Positions 1-12,564 are shown, counted from the stretch's first letter. The stretch is DNA of 64,000 bases from Symbiodinium natans (GCA_905221605.1 CAJNDS010001136.1:499939-563938), one strand, 5' to 3'. A program made the numbers and translations. Notes: generated by a model not told the origin, from the sequence alone.

Positions 1-239
1 CCTGCCCTGCAGAAGTGCGCAAGTTGCTTGCTGCTCCTGGCAACCCCATTTTAGTAGCGAGTCTGAGTCAAGGCTGTCCAGAAGAAAGAAGAAAGATAAA
101 CAACAAATGAGGAGAGTGAAAAGAAAGAGAGAGAGAGAGAGAGAGATCATTCTGTAAGATAAAAAATGCAGAGAGAAAGCAAAGGAAAGACAAGCTGCTC
201 ACACTAAGCCCTAAACCCTAATCAGAGCGACCTCAAAAA

Positions 240-400
240 AATAATTGGGTAGTTCGAAGGTCCTTAAGGGAGGGTTTAGGGCTTAGGCTTCAACGGGGGG
301 TATGTAACCCAAGGTTCCCTAAGATCCCCCAGCAATTACTCCCTTAAGGCTCCCGAAGCTTCACCCATGAACCCCCTTCCCTTAATTGACCCTATAAGGT
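240..400. mobile_element. Family E short element
   Basis: Shares GGGGGGTATGTAACCCAAGG, TTCCCTAAGATCCCC and CCATGAACCCCCTTCCCTTA with 51320-51525, and on the opposite strand with 1547-1680 and 59553-59652. Confidence 0.5.
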
Positions 401-1416
401 AGTTTGCGGTGCTGTCGCAGACCGGCTAAGGCCAAAGAATGGAAGTCTTCGATGCTAGTCCTGTTAATTCATGGGTAGTTCTCTACATTAGGGTCCCTCT
501 TCGGGGTCCTAAAAGGGTACAGTACTCTTTCTTATAAAAGGATTCTCAAAAGAGACTCAAATTTAGAGAACTACTCAATTAGGTCTTTGGATGGTTCAGG
601 GTTCAGAAGCGGAACTTCTGCATGAAGCAGAGCTCAAGAGCTAGAATCACCTGTTGTTTGGCAACGTCGCAAACAAAGCCAGAACCCTAAACCCTAAACC
701 CTAAACCCCTTTCATGCTTTAACTCCTTGAAACTATCAAGAAACGTCGGGGGGTCACTGGGTGCCAACGAGCAACAGCAGAACCGCGAAAATCATCGAGG
801 ACTTTTCGTGGGTTACGAGAGAACCGGGACAAACTCATGTTTACCCAGATCCGACTATTCATGTGGCCATCACAGCGTGGCTGTGCTTTTAGGGTTTCGT
901 GCTTTGGGTTTAGGGACAGACCTGTAGCCCTGAGCCCAAACCCTAAAACCATCTAAAACCCTAATCTTGATCCAGGAACCTGCCAACACGGTATGGGCAA
1001 TTCGTTGCATGTGTTGGGGTAGGTTTGCACATATTTTCTTAATGTTTATTTCCCTGATTTCCCTACGTAATTCTCATAAAGCCACACAGTCTTGATGAAA
1101 AGTAGGCCCCAAAACCTACCCCAGTATGGTCATGTGTCAACCGCAACCCAGAACCCGTTTCATTTTCTGGGTCCCCCCCCAACAGGCAAGGGACAACACT
1201 TTCAGAGGGCTGATCATGCCCCGACTTTTTGTGACCAAGCCAGAACAGTGATTTTGGCGGTATAGGGTATATAATCCCAATGTTAGGGTCGCTTTGGTCC
1301 TCAAAAGTACCAGAAACTGTACATAGAATCCACCGCCATGCGGTACCTGCTGCGTGTGGCGCGGCACGTGCCGCCAAGGTCGCTGCTTCAGACGCTTCAC
1401 TGCACTGGTCATAGGC

Positions 1417-1534
1417 TGGGATGTTCCCCCTTATACTAACAGCCCTTAACAGGGATTCTGGTACCCCGTCTTCTCATCTGTATCAGGGAGCTCCCTAGAC
1501 CCTAAACCCTAAACCCTAAGGGAGAACATCTCAA
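1417..1534. mobile_element. Family A short inverted-repeat element
   Basis: Ends resemble GGGATGTTCCCCCTTATACT and its complement; the core has CCTTAACAGGGATT. Heptamers have expanded inside it near 1497-1520. Confidence 0.6.
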
Positions 1535-1546
1535 GTTATAGGGTTT

Positions 1547-1680
1547 CTGGGGGGGGGGGTAGGTACCTGGGGAACTGCAGGGAAGCTGAGGGAGCCTTAT
1601 AGCAGTAGTAGGGAGTATTCGGGATCCTTGGGTTACATAATTATCCCCCTTCACACTCCCCTCCCTTAAAGAACCCTGTC
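1547..1680. mobile_element. Family E element
   Basis: GTAGGTACCTGGGGAACTGC to CCCTCCCTTAAAGAACCCTG; a reverse-oriented relative of 240-400. Confidence 0.5.
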
Positions 1681-1808
1681 AACTGGGGCTTGTTTGCGAG
1701 GCTTAAGACTTAAGTAGTTCAGTTTTTGTGGCTGGCCCGTTTTCTTTGCTTTCTCTGCTTCTCTTCCAGAGCCGAGCTCGGAGTTTGAGCTTTCAGTTTC
1801 CTCAAGTT

Positions 1809-1928
1809 TACTTGGAGGTTCATGGTACTTTTTAACCAAGTATCACTGTACTTATAACTGTACTTATAACCATATTAGGCAGCTAGGAAGCTTGTAATTG
1901 TTTAATAAGTACAGTGAACCTCCAAGTA
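1809..1928. mobile_element. Family D short inverted-repeat element
   Basis: TACTTGGAGGTTCATGGTAC to AGTGAACCTCCAAGTA, about 120 bp, with TA at both ends. Confidence 0.78.
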
Positions 1929-1965
1929 GGGTTTAGTTTGGGGGCGGGGGGGGGGGGGGGCCCTT

Positions 1966-2074
1966 AGTGGCCCAGTGGTACCCTTGCCCCTTTTTCTTTG
2001 GGGGGTGCAAGGTTCCCTAGTAAAGTCGCCAACCCAGAAAGGGGTGCCCTTCTCTTATAATATGGTTACTGGAT
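1966..2074. mobile_element. Family B short inverted-repeat element
   Basis: AGTGGCCCAGTGGTACCC left end, ACCAACCC-type core and ATATGGTTACTGG right end. A 3' half of a family H element follows at 2071-2147. Confidence 0.6.
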
Positions 2075-2490
2075 TATAAGGGAATCCTACTGTTTAGGGG
2101 GTCTAAATTAGGGGCCCCTCATTTTCGTAAACCCCCCCCCCCATATTCTCTTTCGGCAACATCTCGCGCTATTGCAATCCGCATGACGATAGTATGAATT
2201 CTCTGCCCGTTTTGCCAAGGAGCTGGAGAGCTTGAGAGACATCTAGAGAGACCGAGCAAGGGCCCCATGGCCTAAATCAAGCTCACCCTAAACCCTAAAC
2301 CCTCGGATACAACACTAGGTCTCCTAGGGTATAGGGGTTCCTCGACGGTGTCTCTTTATCTAGCAACTGAGCTAGGGTTTAGGGTTTAGGGTTTAGGGCT
2401 TAGAGCTTAGGGCTTAGGGCTTAGGGCTTAGGGCGTAGGGTTTAGGGTTTAGGGTTTCTGGTTTAGGAAGTTGGACGGGTCTGGTACGCT

Positions 2491-2604
2491 TGGGATGCCC
2501 CCCCCCCCCCCCCCCCCCCCCTAGACTAGCAGTCCTTAATAGGGATTATACCCCCTATTAGAATCCCTATGAAGGCCTGTCAGGTATAAGGGGAAGCATC
2601 CCAA
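2491..2604. mobile_element. Family A element
   Basis: GGGATGCCCC... with core CAGTCCTTAATAGGGATTAT and the end AAGGGGAAGCATCCCAA; a long C run lies inside. Confidence 0.6.
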
Positions 2605-3009
2605 ACCCTAATGTTTGGGGACTCTTCAGCGTTGAGGGTTTTCGGCTGCCCTTTTTAGAAGAGCCCCCTTGGGGGGTTTAGGGTTTAGGGTTTAGGGCCG
2701 CATTGGGAGTTTATACAGGGAATTCCGTAGAGCACAGCCCAGAAACCCTAAGCCGTAAACCCTAACTAACCCGAGACCCTAAACCCTTTGTTTGGGGCCC
2801 CGAATGAAATGCATAGGGGGGGGGGGGGAGGCTTACTTTCGCCTCGTTGGGTCCTCAGCTCTAGGGTTTAGGGTTTGGGGCTAGGCCCGAAGTCCTCAGC
2901 CCCTAAGAAAGCCCTAAGAAGAGGCGACCCCAGAGGCAGCTTGCGCCTTCTGCGCGCTTCTTCTCTCGGTCGTCCGCAGGCCGCGATTTAGTGGGCCCTA
3001 AATCCTTCA

Positions 3010-3125
3010 ACCCTAAACCCTAGCCCTAAACCCTAAACCCTAAACCCTAAACCCTAAACCCTAAACCCTAAACCCTAAACCCTAAACCCTAAACCCTAAA
3101 CCCTAAACCCTAAACCCTAAACCCT
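3010..3125. repeat. CCCTAAA array
   Basis: About 16 tandem heptamers of plant/alga telomere type, nearly perfect. Confidence 0.95.
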
Positions 3126-5494
3126 AACCCTAAAGCCTAGCACCCTAAGCCCTAAAGTTAAACCCTAAACTCTTGTGAGGGCTTTTTGCGAAATGGGCCC
3201 CCGGGTTTGCTTTTTTGCAAGCAGGGAGCACGTTGAGAGCGTTTCAGGCTTGTTCCTTCAAAGGTGTTTCGAGGGGCGTAGGGGTTTAGGGTTAGGGTCT
3301 AGGGTTTAGGGATTAGGGGTTTAGGGGTTTTAGGGGTTTTAGGGGTTTTGGAGCAGGTTAGGGGTTTAGGGGTTTTAGGGGTTTTGGAGCAGTTCGATGT
3401 TTGAAGAACTGGTGGTCCGGTGCTTCCGGAGGGCGTGCATAACTCTAAACCCTAAGCCCTAAACCCTAAACCCTGCCTAACCCTAAACCCTAAATTCTTC
3501 TCCTGCAGCAATCCCCCCCCCCCCCCCCGCCGGAAGATTTCGTGATGCTTCAGATGTGGAGTTTCGAGGCTTGGCGATCCTTGGGCTCAGGAAAAAACGG
3601 GATTAGGGTTTAGGGGTCTTGAAGCCAAGAGTCTGGTTTCAAAAGGGTTTGAGGGCTTAATGGGGTAGGTTTTTTAAGCCCGAAAACTCTTAAATCCCAC
3701 AAAAGCGTGCAAGAAACCAAAAGATAGGAAAGCTCTCCCTGATGCAATAGACGACAGGGAACTTCCAGGAATGAAGTAGGAGCAAACCCCTGAGGGCTGC
3801 ACTCGGGAAAAAAGGTAAGAAGAAGACCAGTAAGTATTGGTTTAGGGTTCAGGGTTTGGGGCTAAGACCCAAAGCAGGTCATGGTTCCCAGTTTTTGTGG
3901 GGGTTTAGGTTCCCTTATAACCCCCTTCAAAACACAAAAAGGGCACCCTTGTTATTCCTCGGTTGCTCTTGGGTCGGGTACTTGTAGATGCGAAAGAGAA
4001 AGTGTACCAGAGGATGAAAGCAACAAGTTCTTTTGTGCCAACAATGACTCATTTTCTCCATAAAAAAGTTATCCCAGAGCCGATGGGAATTCTAGATCCG
4101 AAGAAAGAACAAAAAGAAATGTGCCACCGCACACTAAGCATGGTGTCCTATATCCACTGCAGTACGTCCAAAGTATTCCTGTAGAGCCATCGGCAGTAAA
4201 CATGAATAAAGAGGCATGAAAAGAAGACGGAAATCGTTCAAAGGCGTAATATAGGTCGATTTCCAAGATATGCAAAAAAAGAAGCCAACAAAAGGTTTGT
4301 ACCCGCCGGTAAGGATATTAAGATTGTAGTTCTTGTTCCATCAATCCAGATCTAGATGCAAGCATCTAGGATATTCAATACTCAACCCTGAACCGCAAAC
4401 CCTGGCATTGGGCTCGTAGGCATAGTTGCCAGCCGGTAGCACGAACAAACCGGGACGGAGGGAGAAGCTGATGTTTAGGGTTTAGGGTTTGGGGTTTAGG
4501 GTTTCTTTTCGGTTCAAGCCCCAAAACAGGGAGCCTCCTTCCGATGCCCTCAGTCATGTGTGGCTGCTGGCAGATCCCCATGCAAACTGACAGCAACCCG
4601 GCGCTTTGGCTACTCTAAACCCTAAATCCTAAACCCTATGCCCTAAACCCTAAACCTTAAACCCTAAACCCTAAACCCTACACCCTAAACTCGTTCTTCC
4701 TAGGGAAGTGGGGAAGTCGCGGCCCCTCTTAAGAACCTGCCTTCCACGAAAGAGAATGCAGGGTGCTGTGCGAAGATATAAGCCCCCCCCCCCCCTCACC
4801 CCCTCGATCCGGCGGTTTAGGGTTTAGGGTTTAGGGTTTAGGGTTTAGGTTTAGGGTTTAGGGTTTAGGGTTTAGGGCAGCTGTGCGCAGGCTCGGGGGC
4901 CAAAGCTGATGACGAGGACTTGGGGGGGGCTCAGCTTTTCAGCCTTGGAGACGTGCGGGGGTAAACCCTAAACCCAAAACCCTAAACCCTAACAGGGTGA
5001 GAACAGACTCCAAAGCTCCTCAAGTAAGGAAGATCTCTTAAATTATCGTAGGAACCCTCATATGACATTAACCTACATGGCCTATTGTACCCTATAACCC
5101 CTTTACAAAGGCCCTTCATAGGGTTGGTTAGGGGATTACAAGGCCTAATAGCCCGTGCTGGAAGGCATATTCCTTAATTAAGGGGTTTCAGAGTGTTTGG
5201 GAAGAAGGCTGGATGAAGGTTTTAGGGTTTAGCGTTTACGGCTGTTGCTTGAGAGCCCTCCCGGCAAAAAACACACACAAGAAGTCACAATAATGACCAC
5301 ATTACCCTTACAAGAGAGGAACACTTTTTTTTTTTTGGGGGGGGGGGGCGGGGGCGGGGAGGGGGGGCGGGGAGGGGGGGTTCTGAAGCAAAGAGTGATT
5401 TAGGTGTTGCCAGCAGGGCAAATACGAGTTGCTGTGAATTTCGAACTGACCATAGCTGACCATATTGTGTTCGAGTTTTGTTGGGCCCTTCTAG

Positions 5495-5595
5495 GACCGG
5501 GAGTAGGCCCTTATTTCCCTTTTTAGGGTTGGGGTTCCCTTATAACCCCCTTGAAACCAAAACGGGTACTTTTTTTATTCCTAGGTTACTAAACC
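5495..5595. mobile_element. Family G short repeat
   Basis: GGGAGTAGGCCCTTATTTCC, then CCCTTATAACCCCCTTG and TTATTCCTAGGTTACT. Relatives lie near 3889-3985, 6090-6280, 15112-15180, 16800-16905 and 22297-22400. Confidence 0.5.
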
Positions 5596-5742
5596 CTAAA
5601 CCCTAAACCCTAAACCCTAAACCCTAAACCCTAAACCCCAAACACAGGTCTAGCCTTGCAAGCCAGAAATCGGGTCAATCACCATGGCATCTGCAGATGG
5701 GGGTGCGAGGCAAGAGCGTTCGCCACTTCGGTGCCATGCCTG

Positions 5743-5820
5743 AGTTTAGGGTTTAGGGTTTAGGGTTTAGGGTTTAGGGTTTAGGGTTTAGGGTTTAGGG
5801 TTTAGGGTTTAGGGTTTAGG
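5743..5820. repeat. TTTAGGG array
   Basis: About 11 tandem heptamers. Confidence 0.95.
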
Positions 5821-5842
5821 TTGAGGGACTTGAGATGCAAAG

Positions 5843-5927
5843 GTCCTGCAATGCTTGGCAAACAGCGTGTCTCAAGCATCAGCAAAGTTCATGGAAGCGA
5901 GTGTCGCCAGGACCCGTCAAAGGAGAC
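5843..5927 (+). CDS. Candidate exon, unknown gene
   Basis: Open stretch after CAAAG, VLQCLANSVSQASAKFMEAS and on, to a possible GT donor. It sits just after an uninterrupted TTTAGGG array. No family recognised. Confidence 0.3.
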
Positions 5928-7428
5928 GTCCTCATCGTCGCCTCCCAGCACCAGCTCAAGTACAGGTGTGGAGGGGAGGGGGGGGGGGGGGCACAACAAT
6001 CAAGCTGGCAACAAGACTTTCCATCTAAAACCTAAGCCCTAAACCCTAATCCCTAAACCCAGCTTGCACAAAAGGCCTGAACCGTGAGCCCCTGGTTCCC
6101 TTTTTTAGGGTCCAGGTTTCCGACTCCTTAAACCAAAAAGGGTTTAGGGTTTGGGGTTTAGGTTTAGGGTTTAAGGTTTAGGGTTTAGGGTTTAGGGTTT
6201 AGGGTTTAGGGTTTAGGGTTTAGTGTTTAGGGTTTAGTACCATTTTTGTTTATTCCTGGGCTTCTCTTGGGTCCAGAAAATGCTTTACGGTGCAACCTGA
6301 AACCCCCTTCAACAGACCCTGAAGCGCTGACCAGCCCAGCTTTGAGCCATCCCTGTGCTAGTAGGGTCCATTGGGTTTAACAGGCTTTTAGGGTTTAGGG
6401 TTTAGGGTTTAGGGTTTAGGGTTTAGGGTTTAGGGTTTAGGGTTTAAGGTAAGGGGAGATTTATCTTTGGCTCACAGGGAGTGTTCGTGCAGGGCCCTGA
6501 ACCCCAAGCCCTACACAAGAGAGTCCTGAATCCTACTTGTACTTGACAATGCAAGTCAAGTATCTTCTTGTCGATTATCACACACACACACACGCACATT
6601 CTACTTGGGGTACCTTTAATTTAACCCCAGTCATCAACGGTATCCTTGAAGGCAGGGCGATGTGCTTCCGAGAGCTGAAGATTTTTAGGGCTCAGGTGTT
6701 TAGGGTTCAGCGCGCAGGCGGGTAACGTTTCGGGTTCCCCTTTTTCCCGTGTGGCTCTTTAGGTTTTCGGGCCGAGTTCAGGGTTTCAGGGTTTAGGTTT
6801 AGGGTCTCCCTTTTTTCCGAGGCTCGTGGTGGGTTTGGGATTATGGTCAGGGCTTGGCCGAGGCTAAGTACCCAGCCTGCAAAAGCCTGGAAAAGCACGA
6901 TGGTTGGCCCAAAAGCCCGAAACCCGAAACCCTAAACCCTAAACCCTAAACGCCTCTGCAAGCGTTGGTCGCACATCCACGCATCTCGGAGGCAGCAGCA
7001 GCGGCAGCGGCGGCAGCAGCGGCGGCAGCAGCAGCAGCGCCAGCAACCCCGCACTGTGGTGGCCTTGGGAGATTTAGGGTTTAGGGTTTAGGGTTTAGGG
7101 TTTAGGGTTTAGGGTTTAGGGATGTTTAGGGTTTAGGGTTTTGGGCTTCGGCCTTTCCCGAAGAGAGCTAAGTTCAGTGGATTCTTGCCGGGGGGGATGA
7201 TCGTATCGGGTTGATCCCGTTTAGATGCAAAAGGGCTGTCTTCCACCGGTTTCCCTTTTACCCTTATTCATGATCTAGCTAACGCCAAAAAGGTACCCCT
7301 ACTATCATACTGCTGGACAGCCAAGGGCGTGAAATAAACTCACTCAAAGCCCTAAACTCTAAGAGGGTGGCAACAAACCCTGAATCCAAACCCTAAACCC
7401 CACACACAGAAGTGCCCGGAACCTTCAG

Positions 7429-7482
7429 GTATCAAAATATGAACAAACACCAGTGCGTGACCAACGCCGAGGACAACACTTT
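7429..7482 (+). CDS. Candidate exon, unknown gene
   Basis: After TTCAG; reads YQNMNKHQCVTNAEDNT and ends TT at a GC donor. It joins 7533 in phase across a 50-bp intron made mostly of CCCTAAA-like repeats. Confidence 0.45.
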
Positions 7483-7532
7483 GCAGTTTAACCCTAAACC
7501 CCAAACCCCAAACCCTAAACCCCCAGAACCAG

Positions 7533-7590
7533 GTTTGCGCTGCCCCTCTACCGAAAGCCGGCCTTCTCCGGATTCTACCAGATCCTGCAG
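7533..7590 (+). CDS. Candidate exon, unknown gene
   Basis: Between ACCAG and a GT donor; reads FALPLYRKPAFSGFYQILQ after completing a Leu. TTTAGGG repeats follow. Confidence 0.45.
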
Positions 7591-8044
7591 GTGCGGAGTT
7601 GAGGGTTTAGGGTTTAGGGTTTAGGGTTTAGGGTTTAGGTCAGACCCGTAGAACAAAAAGACTCCGGGTTTAGGATTGTAAAATAAAGGATTGGAGTATT
7701 TTGGGGGGGACCGTGAGAGGGAACCCCTGTTTTAGGAAATGCCCAGCTCATTCGTGCCTGCCTACAACGTGTTTATCAGCATCGTGCGGGAGTAAAGTAT
7801 ATGTAAGGGTATGATTTGGGCTCAGGTTTACTACCGCAGACGTTTTGGTGATGAATATTTTTATTGTGCTTTAGGGTAGACGGGTCTTCTGGGAGTTTCG
7901 GGTATAGGGTTTCAGATGGGCTCTGCGGTGGGGAGAGGGTCCCAGACTTTTAGATTTTTCTCGGCTCTTCGTTCTAAGAACTTTCATACCCCCACCAACC
8001 AAACCCTAAACCCTGAACCAATATTTCTTAGATTCGGGATGAAG

Positions 8045-8093
8045 GTCACAGACGACTCCATCATGGACTTTCTTGTGAACCTGCGGAAGTCCG
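8045..8093 (+). CDS. Candidate exon, unknown gene
   Basis: After ATGAAG in phase 0; reads VTDDSIMDFLVNLRKS plus one base to a GC donor. It could follow 7533-7590 in the same gene. Confidence 0.4.
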
Positions 8094-8513
8094 GCGCTCA
8101 AAATGGGTTTAGGGTTTAGGGCTTTTGGGTTCGCCGGGTCAGGGTTCACGGTCTTAACCCTAAAATTTAGGCCCTTAAGCCCTACAAGACCCCGCGGGGG
8201 GTGTGCGGAGCTGGGGGGGGTAGGGGGTGGCGGACACTCAACCCGAAAAACCCAAAACCCAAAACCTCCTCTGAAAGCCTAAGCCCAAAGAAATTCGGCC
8301 CAAAACTCTCTTGATCCTGGTGCGTTGGCGAGTGGGGGGTTTGGGCAGACTTGCACAGTCCACATCAGCGGGTTCGAGCTGCAAGCTCGAACTGGTTTCA
8401 AAGGGTTTGTTTTGGGATTTAGGGCTTTGGGGTTCGGGGCTTGGGGGTTTTAGGGACAGGTTTCGGTTTTGTCTAAAGGCTTTACCCTGCCCTTTAGGGT
8501 TTAGGCTTTGGGG

Positions 8514-8620
8514 TTGAGATGTTCCTCCTTATACTAATTACTAACAGTACTGAATCGGGTTTGAGTACCCCCTCTTATAGTCCCTGTTAATGACTGTTCG
8601 TATAAGGGGGAACATCCCAA
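8514..8620. mobile_element. Family A element
   Basis: GAGATGTTCCTCCTTATACT to AAGGGGGAACATCCCAA, inverted ends of about 25 bp. Confidence 0.7.
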
Positions 8621-8999
8621 GTTTGAGGGTTGGTTGGGGTTTAGGGTTTTGGGTTTTGGGTGTCGGGTGCTATGCAACCATGCCGACTAAGCCAATTTGC
8701 CAGGAAGCCCGTAAGCCGACCCACTCCCCGGTGTGTGTGTGTGAGAGAGTCGCAGGACCACGATGAACAACGTTTAGTCGTAACGTTTAGGGTTCAGGGT
8801 TCAGGGTTCAGGGTTTAGGGTTTAGGGTTTAGGGTTTAGGGTTTAGGGTTTAGGGTTTAGGGTCCGACAGATTGCTAAGACATTGCACTGGTGAGCCGGA
8901 TCGTTTCGGTCAAGAGGATGTCCTTAGTGGCGTCCTTAGTGGCTTAAGGCCTTGAGGTTCATCATGAAACCCAGCGAAGTCTGTTTGTATGTGTGTATG

Positions 9000-9381
9000 T
9001 ATATGTATATATATATATATGCATGTATACATATATACTCATAGATTTATGTATTTAGTTATATTTCTTTTGTATTTGTTGCCATTAATTTCCTATTTGT
9101 TGAAGTATACTTCTATAGTTGCACTCAAGTGTTTGCACTTATTTGTTTGTCTTTTTGTTTTTGGTTTTCGATTTTGTTTTACACATACATCTATACATAT
9201 AGTTGTGTATTTGTTCGTTTGTTCGGTTCGATCTCAATGCCATTCTTTCGTAACGCAGGTTCCTATGGGTTTGAACGGAACGTGTGGTTCTCTACTTGGT
9301 GTACGTGCATGTTTTGATCAACCTCACATGTTTCCACATACTCTCTCTCTCTCTTAATAAATAAAAAATAGATAAGTAAAA

Positions 9382-9412
<31 letters not shown>

Positions 9413-9540
9413 TTATTTATACTTATATTTATATTTATATTTATATTTATATTTTTATTTATATTTATATTTATGTTTATATTTATATTTACATTTAGAT
9501 TTATATTTATGTTTATGTACATGCGTGTGCAATTGTTCAA
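9000..9540. repeat. AT-rich microsatellite block
   Basis: TA runs near 9005-9022 and 9383-9412, then a long TATATTTATATT run to about 9510. It contrasts with the GC-balanced flanks. ORFs here are low-complexity artefacts. Confidence 0.85.
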
Positions 9541-9785
9541 TGTTTGAAAGCTTTAATGGGGCTAGGGATTGGTTGAATGAGTTTAGGAGCTTGTGCCGAA
9601 AACAGGGTGGGGGGCGGGGGTGTGCCACTGACTTGAGAAGTTTCAGAATCCATCTCAGAACCTCCATATGGCGAGGAGACGAAATGTAACCTGGGCTTCG
9701 ACTCAAATTAACCCTAAACCCTAAATCGCAAAACCTTAAACCCTCAATCCTAAATCCTGAATCCTAAACTCTGAGGACCGGCCAG

Positions 9786-9865
9786 GCAACGTACCTGGGT
9801 GGCTTCCTGGTGAAGGAAGGTGTCGTGGAAACCGTGCCTCCCGAGGTTGGATGCACAGTTGGGCC
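9786..9865 (+). CDS. Candidate exon, unknown gene
   Basis: After GCCAG; reads ATYLGGFLVKEGVVETVPPE and on to CTVG, ending CC at a GC donor. It joins 10017 in phase. Family not recognised. Confidence 0.5.
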
Positions 9866-10016
9866 GCTCTTGAAACTATTTGGGGTTTAGGGCTGGTGCT
9901 TAGTCATCCGGGCCTTGGTGGGAGGGATCTTCTATGCCAGATTTGGGGTTTAGCCTAAACGCTAAACCCTAAACCCTAAACCCCACCGGTTTAGCGTTTC
10001 GGGTTTAGGAGCACAG

Positions 10017-10088
10017 CCGGTCACCTGCTGTTCGCGGCCCCTTGAACCCTGACGAAGCAAGGCAGGCCCTGGAGTATGTTCTCTTACA
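10017..10088 (+). CDS. Candidate exon, unknown gene
   Basis: After CACAG; reads RSPAVRGPLNPDEARQALEY and on, ending CA at a GC donor (GCTTTAGGG). In phase with 9786 and 11113. Confidence 0.5.
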
Positions 10089-10434
10089 GCTTTAGGGTTT
10101 CAGAGGATCACTGGAAGAGAATCCAGGGCCAACTAGGACGTGTCTGTCCTAAACACAAGACCCGAAACCCCAATCTGTCCCAAACTCTAAAACCCCAAAC
10201 CCCCGAATCCGCAAGGACCCCAGCATCGGGTTGAGCGCCAGACGGGCAGACGCCGGACGCGTAGACAGCCTGGGCCTTGGCCCGGGGGCCGGTTGCCCAG
10301 GGGTATCCTTTTGCACGTTGTGGTTTAGAAAGGGTACCCTGATTCTAATATGGCTGCTAGGCGACCATCTAAACTACGTGGGGCCAATGTGTTGCTTGTG
10401 TTCTCGCCTTCTTGGGTTTGGCAAGAGACCCTTT

Positions 10435-10547
10435 GTTGCCCAGTGGTACCCTTTTCCCATTCTTTGGTTCAAGGTTCCCTTATCAAGTATCCCCAGAAGA
10501 GGGTGCACTTATTACTTGGTCCAATATGGTTACTGGGCTCCCAAGTA
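10435..10547. mobile_element. Family B element
   Basis: GTTGCCCAGTGGTACCCTTT to ATATGGTTACTGGGCTCCCA. Confidence 0.65.
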
Positions 10548-11112
10548 GGACTATCTTCAGACGGTTTAGGAGAGAGCGAGAGCCGGAGAGGGTCCCCGGA
10601 GCAACACAAAAGAATGGAATCAGAAAGGGATTCAGGGTTTAGGGTTTAGAGGGGCCTGGGCTGGACAAGGGTTTGGGGTTGAGGGTTTATTGTGTTGGGT
10701 TTAGGGTAGGCCGGCCTCCGAAGTCGACCTTTAAACTCTAAACCCTAAACCAGAACCCAAAACCCTAAACCCTAAACCCTAAACCCTAAGCCAGGTGTCG
10801 CCCAGCTTGAGCAAGTGGGTACGATCCTCCAGGTTGTTCACCTGGGTGGGCCCGAGCGCTCAGCACGGTTTAGGGTTTAGGTTTAGGGTGTAGGGTTTTA
10901 GGGGTACCTTCGAAAATAGCGGTGCGCTGTTTTGGGAGGGTCCCTTTAAAAGGGGCTTCTGTTCTATTTGGGGTTGTAGCGGGGTACCCCTATTTTGGGA
11001 AATCATCTTATTTGGCCGGTTTGGAATTATACCCAAAACCCTAAACCCTAACCCCCCCCCCCCCCAACCAAAAAAAAAAATCCAATTATTAAGGCCCCTA
11101 TATTCATCCCAG

Positions 11113-11190
11113 GTACAACAACAACATGGAGCCGGGCAAGATCGTGATCATCCCGCACAAGAGGATTCGGATCAACAGAACTGTGCCAGG
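11113..11190 (+). CDS. Candidate exon, unknown gene
   Basis: After CCCAG; reads YNNNMEPGKIVIIPHKRIRI and NRTVP, to a GC donor. The three exons 9786, 10017 and 11113 form one continuous frame, good evidence for a real gene of unknown function. Confidence 0.55.
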
Positions 11191-12564
11191 GCCCCTGCGT
11201 TTAGGGTTTAGGGTTAGGGTTTAGGTTTTCGGTTTAGGGTTAAGGGTTTAGGGTTTGGGTTTAGGGTCAGGAGAGGGGGAGAGGTTGTACTGCTTGCATG
11301 CCAAAGGATGATGAAGATGATGATCATGAGGGGGAACCTGAAGATGATGATGGGGGATAATGATGACCCGGAGCCCTAAACCCTAAACCTTAAACCCTAA
11401 ACCCTAATTCCGCTGAACCCGAAACCCGCTTCCGAAGCCGATCTTGCTTTCGTAAGGTCTGAGTTGAGGGTTTAGGGTTTAGGCGGGTTTAGGGTTGAGG
11501 GTTTAGGGTTCAGAGGGCCATGAAAGTAAGGACACGACAGCTAGGATTAGCTTACGGCGACTAGCTGTTGATGAGTAGTTTTTTTGGAAGTTCCTTCAGC
11601 AGATCCCAGATAATCCGCATGGTGTTGTCGTCGGGCCCATTTCTGTTAGTCAGATGCCCCTTCGTGGTAAACTCTAAAAAATGGCCCGTTTGTTCAGTCA
11701 TGGGAGAAGTACTACAAACCCTAAACCCTGAGTCCACGAGCTTCTTGTCAGGGCCGGAGTAACTCCGACGGTCGCACTGACATGCTGGGGGGTTTTAAGG
11801 TTTTTATGCTTGAGGGCTTAGGGCTTAGGGTTTATGGCTTAGGGTTTAGGGTTTAGGGCTTAGGGTTTAGGGTTTAGGGCTTTGGCTTGGTCCCCCGTAG
11901 GTAAACTTGAAGGGACCGCTCGGCGCCAGGGGCTTCTCATACTTGGCACTCCCCAGTGTTCATGTTTTTGCATATTTGTTTTTTGGGTGGGGAGGGTGAG
12001 GGTGGGTTCCTTTATAAACCCTGGTTAAAGTACGGCTACTGGGCCTACGAAGCATAAGCTATCATAAGCTGACTACAGGAGCTTGGAAATAGTCACCAAC
12101 ATCATCATCGCCTTATAACCCCTACACGGTCAGAGCGGAGGCGGCCCAAAACACAAGTTTAAATCACCTATTTAGCTCCAAGGAGTGTGCGAGGCCTCCC
12201 ATATACCATGATGATCCCAATTTTTACAGTTCATGTGGTCGCAAGGGCTAGCATTACCCAACCCCTGACCCCTCACAACACAATTGTGGTTCAGGACTGT
12301 GGTTCTCATACTCAGCCTTCAACGCTGGCTACAGTTCAAGCTTTCCTGGTCTTTGCTCCATGTGTCCCTTCAGACCATGTTTCCTCTAAGTGCCGACAGT
12401 ACTCTTGATATCTCGGTTGGGTTCAGGTGCGATCCGGAACCGGCAGCGTAAAAAAGCCCCGAAGCCAATCGTTGCCATGGCGCGCCCTGCACTGAACTGC
12501 CGGCGCTGTGCTCCTTGCATCTCTTCTCGCGGGGTGCGGGGATCCGAAACCGACGCCCTCGGAG
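11191..12564. other. Spacer or intron
   Basis: Heptamers of both orientations, a GATGAT repeat (11307-11367) and otherwise non-repetitive sequence at 11900-12500 in which I see no supported exon. Confidence 0.55.

Larger units (their letters stand above)
1..5842. other. Repeat-dominated spacer
   Basis: Heptamer arrays of both orientations, a GA microsatellite near 125-147, homopolymer C/G runs (for example 2498-2521), and short elements of families A, B, D, E, G and H. I see no exon that I can defend. Confidence 0.7.
8094..9785. other. Spacer or intron
   Basis: Holds one family A element (8514), TTTAGGG arrays (8805-8862) and the AT-rich block 9000-9540. No convincing exon. Confidence 0.6.

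Noticed and set aside
3010-3125. Chromosome end (true telomere)
   Set aside because: CCCTAAA and TTTAGGG arrays of both orientations occur throughout and inside gene introns, so these are interstitial tracts.
9292-9706. Minus-strand ORFs rich in Asn, Ile, Tyr and Lys
   Set aside because: Direct translation of the TATATT microsatellite; no coding constraint expected. The same applies to ORFs at 38636-39160 and 53060-53476.
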